Assembly (NCBI GenBank): GCA_947594085.1
Contig: CANQEB010000043.1
Location: 1-12,797 of the forward strand
DNA length: 12,797 nt
Direction of reading: 5' to 3'
Source of the DNA: an uncultured Lachnospiraceae bacterium
Lineage (GTDB): Bacteria > Bacillota > Clostridia > Lachnospirales > Lachnospiraceae
Both the position numbers and the translations under genes were made by a program. A model generated the notes under the pieces. That model was given only the letters and a program-made list of their open reading frames with translations, was not told where the DNA came from and ran no database searches. Position 1 is the first letter of the stretch. Each line of letters begins with the position of its first letter. Shown in pieces: positions 7,295 to 12,797 of the stretch.

Positions 7295-7738
7295 ATGAGC
7301 AAAATACTTCAGGAATTCAAAACGTTTGTGATGCGTGGAAATGTCATCGACATGGCTGTCGGCGTTGTGGTCGGCGGTGCATTCAGCAACATTGTCAATT
7401 CACTGGTGAATGACATCGTGATGCCCGTCGTCTCTCTCGTCACAGGCAAGATCAATTTCGCGGACATGATGATCTCTCTTGATGGCAAGAAATACGCATC
7501 CCTGGCGGCGGCACAGGAGGTCGGGGCGCCAGTGATCGCATACGGCAATTTCATCCAGATCATTGTGCAATTCCTTCTGACTGCTTTCGTGATTTTTATG
7601 GTCATCAAGGGAATCAACAGGCTGCACAAGCCGGAGCCGGAGGTTGCTCCTACGACGAAGATTTGCCCCTTCTGCAAATCTGAGATTCACATTGAGGCGG
7701 TCAAGTGCCCGCACTGTGCATCTGAGCAGCCGGAGTAA
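7295..7738 (+). CDS. mscL: Large-conductance mechanosensitive channel MscL with C-terminal zinc ribbon
   Basis: A 147-aa membrane channel that opens under membrane tension to release solutes during osmotic downshock; the family forms pentamers. The N-terminal FKTFVMRGNVIDMAVGVVVGG (8-28) is the near-invariant start of the MscL pore helix. TM1 spans about 15-47, an external loop about 50-80, and TM2 about 84-106. The cytoplasmic tail ends in CPFC...CPHC (C124, C127, C138, C141), a rubredoxin-like zinc ribbon that makes it slightly longer than the E. coli protein (136 aa). I recall this tail from other Firmicute MscL proteins. The start has AGGAGG (7284-7289) with a 5-nt spacer. The gene appears monocistronic, with its own extended -10 promoter and a candidate terminator after it. 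Confidence 0.97.
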   Translation: MSKILQEFKTFVMRGNVIDMAVGVVVGGAFSNIVNSLVNDIVMPVVSLVTGKINFADMMISLDGKKYASLAAAQEVGAPVIAYGNFIQIIVQFLLTAFVIFMVIKGINRLHKPEPEVAPTTKICPFCKSEIHIEAVKCPHCASEQPE

Positions 7739-7928
7739 TGCACGGATCGGAAATGATCCATCCTGGCGGACCCTTTGTCCGGGTCCTCCATCTTTGTACA
7801 TAAGAAGTGCGTCCCGAAAGATCTTATCGATCCCTTGGGACGCATTTTCACTGTACCATATCTCTTGCCCTGTTCGAATACTCCCGGCCATTTCGGATAT
7901 TCGACATCAGTCGCCCTCTTTGGCTTCT
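7739..7928. other. Hairpin-rich convergent gap between mscL and the c-di-GMP gene
   Basis: No gene is supported. Four inverted repeats follow one another: GGATC/GATCC (7744-7759), GGACCC/GGGTCC extended by TGG/CCA (7764-7790), TGCGTCCC/GGGACGCA (7808-7844) and TCGAATA/TATTCGA (7874-7904). The third is the best terminator candidate and is listed separately. Converging transcripts meet here, so several may serve termination or 3'-end stability. Confidence 0.4.
7805..7848 (+). terminator. mscL: Probable terminator of mscL, possibly bidirectional
   Basis: TGCGTCCC (7808-7815) pairs with GGGACGCA (7837-7844), and the stem extends by one G-U and two A-T pairs through TTT (7845-7847). The 21-nt loop holds a small inner GATC/GATC stem. 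TTTTC follows on the + side; on the - side the tail is CTTCTT, so stopping the opposing c-di-GMP transcript is also possible but weaker. Confidence 0.5.
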
Positions 7929-10523
7929 CTAGCTTTCCTCCGTGCCTTCCTCTGTTCTTGATATTCTCATATCTGCGACTTCGTAGGATGCTTCCATCAT
8001 GCCTCCATGGTAATGCTTCAGATAATTCTCCATGATACGGCTCATTACCGTCTTGATATTGTTTTCCCCGACATTCGCAAACACGACGAGGAACTGCAAT
8101 CCGCTGTACCGCGAGCAGATGTCTGTGCTTCGAATTGTCGAGCGGATCGCCTGCTCCATGCAGGCCATCGCCCGCTCTTGTTCGTCCACCGTCACCGCCG
8201 TGCGAGACTCAAGCGTGACAAGCGCAAGATTGAATTCATATCCATATCGCTTTTCCAGATTCTTTATGTACTTATATAATTTTGTAAACACAGGATAGCC
8301 CACATCGAGGGCACCCTGATAATTGCCACTGTTCTTAAGACGTTGAATCAGGCGATTCATATCCACTTTGGAATTCTCGCCCATGCGCTCACTCTTTCTG
8401 TGGTAAACGTAGTATCCGGATTTTCCGTTCTGCTTGACGTAATAGAGCGCCTTGTCCGCTTTCTTCAGAACATTCGCGTAATCGTCTTCCCTCTTGCACG
8501 CGCAGATACCGACAGACAAGGATACAGCCTGCATCAGCACGTCCGTCTCTTTTTTCTTCTCAAAAGTCTCCATCAGCTCATTCACGATCTCGACCGCGCG
8601 TGCCTTGTCCGCGTCCGGGATAAACATATGGAACTCGTCCCCGCCCGATCTGCACAGGATACTCTGATCCTCATATTTTTTCAGGATGTCCCCCGTCTCC
8701 TTAAGTACGTGATCTCCGGCCAGATACCCCTTCGCGTCATTGAGCTTTTTCAGATTGTCGATATCAAAGATGCACAGACAACCGTTCTTATCTTTAATCG
8801 CCTCGCTGATCTTCTGTTCCCCTTCATAGCGCAGCATCAATCCCGTCAGGGCATCTTGCTCCTTCGTTCCTTCCCTCTTCACAGTCTCCATGACCTGCTT
8901 CAGGATCTGATTCGCCCGCTCAACATCAATCCTCTCGATTTTGCTGTCCTCCTCGCGGAGCTTCCCTTCGTCGAACAAGCGCAGGAATACATCCGTGAAA
9001 TCAGGATCAAACTGTGTACCTCTTCCCTTCACAAGCTCATCCCGAATCTTTTCATCCGGAAGGCTATCGCGATACACTCTCTTAGAGCTCATCGCGTCAT
9101 AGGCATCTGCGATACAGACAATGCGGGCGATCTCCGGAATCGCCTTGCCCTTGAGTCCGTCCGGATATCCCTTACCGTCATACCGCTCGTGATGGGAGCG
9201 CGCTGCCTCCCTGATCCCCGGAAGCACAGCAATATTAGCCAGAATATCACCGCCCACCGCCGCATGCGACTTGATGATCTCATACTCGATATCCGTAAGC
9301 CTGTCCGGTTTGTTCAAAACGGAATCCGGGATACTGATCTTTCCGATATCATGCAGCAGAGCAACGTGGCGCAGATTGTTCAGCTCCTCCTCAGAATATC
9401 CCAGCTCCTGCGCAAGGCGCACCGCATACCGGGCCACACGCGTAGAATGGCCCTTCGTATAGCGATCCTTCGCATCGATCGTGTCCGCCAACGCACGCAC
9501 AATCTGGATCGACATCTGCTCTACTTTTCTGCTACGTTCCTCCGCCTTGCTTGTCTGAATCGCCACTTCGTGCTCGAGGTGTTCCTCATAATGATAGCTG
9601 TCCGTGACATCCTTAAACAGACACAGATAGATCTTCCTGTCCTTTTTCGGCTGCATCTCCTGGCGCACCGGTTTGTAAACCCGGTCACCCTTGAACAGAT
9701 ACTCCTGCGCAAACACCTCCTTCTTCACCTCGGGCACAAGCTCAGTTCCCAGTTTGTTCCGGTAGAGTACCTGATATTCCTGATCAAGGATGATCAGGCC
9801 CTCATTCAGCTGATTCATGGAATGTTCCTTTGCCTCAACGACCATGTCCAGGAAATCGTAGCGCGACATGCCCCAGAGGAGCAGAAGCGAAGCGATCGCG
9901 TAAGCCAACGCCGTCGTGTCATATCCCCTCGTAATACCTGCTACGACAGGACCGAGCCCTGCCGCGGCAATCAAAAGTGTCGCAAGCATTCCGATGATCT
10001 GATGCTTCCTGTGCACATTGAGCTCACCGCGGTACTTCTTGAGAAGGCACACACCGGCAACGCAAAAGTACACAATAACAACTCCGAGGAACACATAGTA
10101 CATCGGCCCATGTCCTATCACGAGATGCGGGAAGAACCCCTCATTCGTGAAATCAATATCCGTATAAAATAGCTTGTGGTGTTCACAGGACAGGACAAGT
10201 CCCCAGACTGCAAAATGGAAAAAAGCCAGAACAGAATAGAGTACATTTGAAAAATGAATGCCGCAGTAATTCATGACAAACGCCAGAATCAAAAGCGGTA
10301 AAAAGGACTTCCCAAGATAAGATATCTTCGTCCCGACTAAGGCCGCTTCTTTGGTAGATGATACAATCTCAACGAAATAACCGGCGTTATTGACCCATGC
10401 CGCAAGCATCAGCAGCAACAGAATCATCCGATGCCGTGAATACGCATGGTTAAAAGTATATAGGAACTCGATAAAGACGATGACCGTTGTCAGTCCCTGC
10501 AACCCCAGAAGAAAATAATACAT
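7929..10523 (-). CDS. Membrane sensor with PAS-like, HD-GYP, GGDEF and degenerate GGDEF domains
   Basis: An 864-aa c-di-GMP turnover protein. Residues 1-220 hold about seven hydrophobic helices like the histidine-kinase N-terminal 7TM sensor. A PAS-like segment follows (about 235-310), then a short coiled coil. HD-GYP spans about 345-520 with HDIGK (391-395) and HHERYDGKGYP (444-454), which fits an active c-di-GMP phosphodiesterase. GGDEF spans about 553-708 with metal site FDIDNLKKLND (586-596) and an intact GGDEF (627-631), which fits a diguanylate cyclase. The RxxD inhibitory site expected just before GGDEF is absent. Residues 720-850 align by eye to a second GGDEF fold with YSGLQF (806-811) replacing GGDEF, so probably catalytically dead. 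The ATG at 10523 has GGAGG (10536-10532) with an 8-nt spacer. The gene seems to stand alone. The net activity and the signal sensed are unknown. Confidence 0.9.
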   Translation of the reverse strand: MYYFLLGLQGLTTVIVFIEFLYTFNHAYSRHRMILLLLMLAAWVNNAGYFVEIVSSTKEAALVGTKISYLGKSFLPLLILAFVMNYCGIHFSNVLYSVLAFFHFAVWGLVLSCEHHKLFYTDIDFTNEGFFPHLVIGHGPMYYVFLGVVIVYFCVAGVCLLKKYRGELNVHRKHQIIGMLATLLIAAAGLGPVVAGITRGYDTTALAYAIASLLLLWGMSRYDFLDMVVEAKEHSMNQLNEGLIILDQEYQVLYRNKLGTELVPEVKKEVFAQEYLFKGDRVYKPVRQEMQPKKDRKIYLCLFKDVTDSYHYEEHLEHEVAIQTSKAEERSRKVEQMSIQIVRALADTIDAKDRYTKGHSTRVARYAVRLAQELGYSEEELNNLRHVALLHDIGKISIPDSVLNKPDRLTDIEYEIIKSHAAVGGDILANIAVLPGIREAARSHHERYDGKGYPDGLKGKAIPEIARIVCIADAYDAMSSKRVYRDSLPDEKIRDELVKGRGTQFDPDFTDVFLRLFDEGKLREEDSKIERIDVERANQILKQVMETVKREGTKEQDALTGLMLRYEGEQKISEAIKDKNGCLCIFDIDNLKKLNDAKGYLAGDHVLKETGDILKKYEDQSILCRSGGDEFHMFIPDADKARAVEIVNELMETFEKKKETDVLMQAVSLSVGICACKREDDYANVLKKADKALYYVKQNGKSGYYVYHRKSERMGENSKVDMNRLIQRLKNSGNYQGALDVGYPVFTKLYKYIKNLEKRYGYEFNLALVTLESRTAVTVDEQERAMACMEQAIRSTIRSTDICSRYSGLQFLVVFANVGENNIKTVMSRIMENYLKHYHGGMMEASYEVADMRISRTEEGTEES

Positions 10524-10539
10524 ACCTGATTCCTCCGCC

Positions 10540-10572
10540 GAAGATATACCGTCTTCCTCTCAATCAATTGAG
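10540..10572 (-). promoter_or_regulatory. Palindrome and small hairpin in the leader of the c-di-GMP gene
   Basis: CTCAAT-CA-ATTGAG (10559-10572) is a perfect 6+6 palindrome between the candidate promoter and the ribosome binding site. Next to it GAAGA (10540-10544) and TCTTC (10552-10556) could form a 5-bp hairpin ending 3 nt from the GGAGG at 10536-10532. The palindrome could be an operator near the transcription start; the hairpin could affect translation. Neither is proven. Confidence 0.35.
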
Positions 10573-10585
10573 CAATAATATATTT

Positions 10586-10614
10586 TAATATTACACTTTA
10601 TTTCTATAATTCAA
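10586..10614 (-). promoter_or_regulatory. Tentative promoter for the c-di-GMP gene
   Basis: Read on the - strand, TTGAAT (10614-10609) is followed after 17 bp by ATATTA (10591-10586), or after 15 bp by TAATAT (10593-10588), in a strongly AT-rich stretch. Neither pairing is close to consensus. A promoter is expected here because a terminator for the upstream gene lies at 10669-10694. Confidence 0.3.
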
Positions 10615-10668
10615 GCATAACAATTCATCCTACACCGCTTTTTGTCGAAACAGGCTTTACGCTTATAG

Positions 10669-10694
10669 AAAAAACAGGCGGTTCGCACCACCCG
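10669..10694 (-). terminator. Rho-independent terminator of the secreted-protein gene
   Basis: On the - strand CGGGTGGT (10694-10687) pairs with ACCGCCTG (10682-10675), 8 bp including two G-U pairs, around a GCGA tetraloop, followed by six T (10674-10669). It lies about 75 nt beyond the stop codon at 10771 and separates this gene from the c-di-GMP gene. Confidence 0.85.
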
Positions 10695-10770
10695 TTCCAC
10701 TCTCCATTTCGTCTTATTTGATCCCTGGCGCCTTTTTCGTATGGTACTGTAGTTGTCTGCCCGGTCGAAC

Positions 10771-11430
10771 TTACATTGCAAAGTTTACAGAGCTCATGTT
10801 GCTGCCTTCTTCTGTCTCGGCCGTCACGTTGTTTACGCCCGTCTCGTCGATGCTAAGCACTTCCTGTGTCTCTACCGTGCTGTCGATCTGGACCGTCTTG
10901 AACTCCACCTGTACGTTTACGCTGCCGTCTGCAAGCTCTACTTCGCTTCCGTCTACCGTGAAGGTCACATCGTAGAAGATGTACTGTGCGTCCTCGCCTG
11001 CCTCGGTGCTCGCTGCTGCCGCTGCCTTCGCTGCCTCGTACTCTGCGCTGCCTTCCTCGAGCTTTCTCACCTGCATCTCGATGTTCTCCGGAAGCTCTGC
11101 CACTGCCTGTGCCGTGATAACTACTTCGCCATTCTCGAAGTGGAAGCTCTGTGCCTCGGTGCTCTCCTCGATCTCTGCTACTGCGTTTGCATCGGTCTCG
11201 GCTGCCTCTGCCGCCTGTGCTACTTCTTCCGGAACATCTGCCGTCTCGATTGCCTCGAATCCGAGAACCTCGATCTCTACTACCGGTGCTTCCTCAACTG
11301 CTGTGGTCTCCTCTACTGCCTCAAAGGACTCCTCGATGATGAGGTCTTCTTCTGCCATCGCCGGTGCGCTTACCATAAATGCTGCCATCGCTGCTGCCAG
11401 AACCATTTTCTTTACGGTCGCCTTCATCAT
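10771..11430 (-). CDS. Small acidic secreted protein of unknown function
   Basis: A 219-aa protein with a clear Sec signal peptide: K-rich start, hydrophobic core (9-20) and an AMA cleavage site at about residue 26. Residues 27-95 are a low-complexity, very Glu/Ala-rich stretch. Residues 98-180 (from FHFENGEVVITAQAVAELPE) resemble a module that I recall from large Lachnospiraceae surface proteins with Cna-B domains: a LPE turn, an alanine helix (YEAAKAAAAA, 131-140) and a V-x-FKT end. There is no LPXTG motif, C-terminal membrane anchor or cysteine, so it is probably released or loosely bound. The start at 11430 has GGAGG (11443-11439) with an 8-nt spacer; ATG 11427 is an equally possible start one codon later. 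It has its own extended -10 promoter and a strong terminator, which suggests good expression as a single gene. I do not recognise a function. Confidence 0.8.
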   Translation of the reverse strand: MMKATVKKMVLAAAMAAFMVSAPAMAEEDLIIEESFEAVEETTAVEEAPVVEIEVLGFEAIETADVPEEVAQAAEAAETDANAVAEIEESTEAQSFHFENGEVVITAQAVAELPENIEMQVRKLEEGSAEYEAAKAAAAASTEAGEDAQYIFYDVTFTVDGSEVELADGSVNVQVEFKTVQIDSTVETQEVLSIDETGVNNVTAETEEGSNMSSVNFAM

Positions 11431-11466
11431 TTTGTTGTCCTCCTTTTTCTTTTCTATCTATATTTT

Positions 11467-11480
11467 CGAAATCGTTTTCG
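11467..11480 (-). promoter_or_regulatory. Small leader hairpin of the secreted-protein gene
   Basis: CGAAA (11480-11476 on the - strand) and TTTCG (11471-11467) form a 5-bp stem around ACGA, within the predicted leader. It may protect the transcript end, but a stem this short could be chance. Confidence 0.25.
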
Positions 11481-11494
11481 TCTTTGTTGAGATC

Positions 11495-11503
11495 AGTATA
11501 GCA
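11495..11503 (-). promoter_or_regulatory. Extended -10 promoter for the secreted-protein gene
   Basis: The - strand reads TGCTATACT, TGn directly before TATACT. No good -35 lies at 16-18 bp spacing. Upstream (about 11527-11600) is dense in A and T runs that could act as an UP element. The leader would be about 58 nt. Confidence 0.55.
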
Positions 11504-11592
11504 TGAGAACTCTTTCGCAAATTATTTCGTCTACACTTTTTTCTGCTTTTTTTCAAAAAAAAAGAAAGAATTTTTTTCAGGTTGAAAAAACC

Positions 11593-11623
11593 ATCAAAAA
11601 AAGACGCCCAAACCGGCGTCTTT
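11593..11623 (-). terminator. metY: Rho-independent terminator of the sulfhydrylase gene, probably bidirectional
   Basis: AAAGACGCC (11623-11615 on the - strand) pairs perfectly with GGCGTCTTT (11608-11600) around a 6-nt loop, followed by a run of T on the - strand. It begins 8 nt after the stop codon (11632-11634). On the + strand the stem is followed by CTTGTTTTT, so it can also stop transcription from the left. Confidence 0.88.
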
Positions 11624-11631
11624 CTTGTTTT

Positions 11632-12797
11632 TCAGAAAAATTTCTCAGGTGGCTTAACGTCATAAAACTGCTTACCTACATGATGAAGGCAACCTGCAGA
11701 AGCTTCTCCCAGATCGGCATCGGAAAGCTCTCCCGCCACACCGTTTGAACATTTCTGCGGCTCCTCCGTCTGTGCAAGCGCCTGCTCCAGATCCGCGATG
11801 ATGTCCTTCACGTTCTCAATGCCGACGGAGAGTCGGATGAGCCCTGGGGAAATCCCGGCCTCGGCGAGCTGCTGATCCGTCATCTGGCGGTGCGTATGGC
11901 TCGCCGGGTGCAGAACGCAGGTCTTCGCGTCCGCGACGTGCGTCACGATCGACGCGAGCTTCAGGGAATCCATGAAGCGCACCGCCGGCTCTCTGCCGCC
12001 CTTGAGCTCGAACGAGATCACGCCGCAGGTGCCCTTCGGCATATACTTCTGCGCGAGCGCGTGGTATTTGTCTCCCGGAAGTCCCGCGAAGTTCACCTTC
12101 GCGACCTTCTCGTGCGCATCCAGATACTCTGCGACCTTCTGCGCGTTGTAGCAGTGGCGCTCCACGCGCAGCGGTAGTGTCTCAAGCCCGTTGTTCAGCA
12201 GGAAACAATTCATCGGGGACGGAATCGCACCGAGATCGCGCATGAGCTGTGACGTCGCCTTCGTGATGTAAGCCGCCTTCCCGAACTTCTTCGTATAGAT
12301 AATCCCGTGGTAGGACTCATCCGGCGTCGTGAGCCCCGGATACTTGTCCGCGTGTGCGTCCCAGTCGAAATTGCCGCTGTCCACGATCGCCCCGCCGACC
12401 TGCAGCGCGTGGCCGTCCATGTACTTCGTCGTCGAGTGCGTCACAATGTCCGCGCCCCACTCGAACGGGCGACAATTCACCGGAGTCGCGAAGGTATTGT
12501 CTACAATCAGCGGTACACCGTGCGCGTGTGCCAACCGCGCCATCTTCTCGATATCCAGAACGACGAGCGCCGGATTCGAAATACTCTCTGCGAACACTGC
12601 CTTCGTGTTCGGCCGGAACGCCTTCTCCAGCGTTTCCTCGTCCGCGTCCACATCGACGAACGTGCACTCGATCCCGAGCTTCTTCAGCGTGACGCCCAGC
12701 AGGTTGAACGTTCCACCGTAGATCGCGGAGCCGCAGATCACATGGTCGCCCGCCTCGCAGATATTGAACACCGCGTAGAATGTGGCCGCCTGCCCGG
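11632..12797 (-). CDS. metY: O-acetylhomoserine sulfhydrylase (3' part, 5' end beyond window)
   Basis: The C-terminal 387 or so residues of a PLP enzyme of the Cys/Met metabolism family, predicted to make homocysteine from O-acetylhomoserine and sulfide in methionine synthesis. The frame is open to the right edge; the residues before the GTG at 12771 (GQAATFYA) match the conserved SGQAA region of the family, so 12771 is not the start. The PLP lysine is in THSTTKYMDGH (codon 12424-12426). CVLHPASHTHRQ and the SVGIENVKDIIADLEQAL end are typical. After the usual end comes a tail of about 45 residues (codons 11635-11769) that I do not expect in the family; it contains GELSDADLGEASAG followed by CLHH. 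The main part is GC-rich compared with its neighbours; the tail is visibly less so. A strong terminator follows the stop. Confidence 0.92.
   Translation of the reverse strand, partial: GQAATFYAVFNICEAGDHVICGSAIYGGTFNLLGVTLKKLGIECTFVDVDADEETLEKAFRPNTKAVFAESISNPALVVLDIEKMARLAHAHGVPLIVDNTFATPVNCRPFEWGADIVTHSTTKYMDGHALQVGGAIVDSGNFDWDAHADKYPGLTTPDESYHGIIYTKKFGKAAYITKATSQLMRDLGAIPSPMNCFLLNNGLETLPLRVERHCYNAQKVAEYLDAHEKVAKVNFAGLPGDKYHALAQKYMPKGTCGVISFELKGGREPAVRFMDSLKLASIVTHVADAKTCVLHPASHTHRQMTDQQLAEAGISPGLIRLSVGIENVKDIIADLEQALAQTEEPQKCSNGVAGELSDADLGEASAGCLHHVGKQFYDVKPPEKFF

Noticed and set aside
7400..7891. - strand frame running through mscL into the gap
   Set aside because: It lies antisense to the conserved mscL gene, has no recognisable protein features, and its start region crosses the hairpin cluster.
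8343..10172. Long + strand open frame (609 codons) opposite the c-di-GMP gene
   Set aside because: It is antisense to a gene with clear HD-GYP and GGDEF motifs, has no recognisable domain or signal, and its composition fits a shadow of GC-biased codons.
10524..10668. c-di-GMP (GEMM) riboswitch in the leader of the c-di-GMP gene
   Set aside because: I looked for the conserved GEMM-I core and tetraloop receptor elements on the - strand and found none; the leader is AT-rich and contains only a small hairpin and a palindrome.
10753..11490. + strand frame (245 codons) rich in Cys and Leu opposite the secreted-protein gene
   Set aside because: The Cys/Leu bias comes from reading the complement of the Glu/Ala-rich low-complexity coding sequence. 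The real gene on the other strand has a signal peptide, ribosome binding site, promoter and terminator.
12771..12773. GTG at 12771 as the start of the sulfhydrylase
   Set aside because: The frame stays open to the edge, and the residues before it (GQAATFYA) belong to the conserved core, so the gene begins outside the window.

Overview
The window looks like a chromosomal housekeeping segment from a low-to-moderate GC Firmicute, most likely class Clostridia and probably Lachnospiraceae. The basis is the strong AGGAGG-type ribosome binding sites, the DnaD-like/DnaC-like replication pair, an unusually long PRPP synthetase (392 aa), MscL with a C-terminal zinc ribbon, and an acidic secreted protein carrying a module I associate with Lachnospiraceae surface proteins. 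Genus cannot be read from the sequence alone. I see no phage, transposon, CRISPR, tRNA or rRNA signature.

Left part (157-3525, + strand): a DnaD-domain protein, a DnaC/DnaI-like AAA+ helicase loader and a long-form ribose-phosphate pyrophosphokinase lie head to tail with 64- and 50-nt gaps. The two gaps hold candidate internal promoters, so the three genes may be only partly co-transcribed. The first two form a helicase-loading unit; the third makes PRPP for nucleotide synthesis.

Centre-left (3530-7150, - strand): a DNA-repair cluster reads leftward as metallophosphoesterase (SbcD/YhaO-like), then an ABC/SMC-type ATPase with two membrane segments in its middle (SbcC/YhaN-like), then endonuclease IV (nfo). 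Its end is convergent with prs, with only 4 bp between the stop codons. Its promoter is back to back with that of mscL, both with extended -10 elements, and its leader can form an 11-bp hairpin next to the ribosome binding site.

Centre (7295-10523): mscL (+) is followed by a hairpin-rich 190-bp gap and then a large - strand gene for a membrane-bound c-di-GMP protein. Its order is membrane sensor, PAS-like, HD-GYP, GGDEF, and a C-terminal domain that looks like a degenerate second GGDEF. Synthesis and breakdown of c-di-GMP are thus potentially joined in one polypeptide.

Right part (10771-12797, - strand): a small, very acidic secreted protein of unknown role has its own extended -10 promoter and a textbook terminator. 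To its right is the 3' part of an O-acetylhomoserine sulfhydrylase gene, cut by the window edge. That enzyme carries an unexpected tail of about 45 residues that resembles a double-glycine-type peptide leader.

No complete undescribed system is evident. The items most worth following up are the sulfhydrylase tail, the membrane-inserted half-size SbcC-like ATPase next to nfo, the small secreted protein, and the tandem intact/degenerate GGDEF arrangement.
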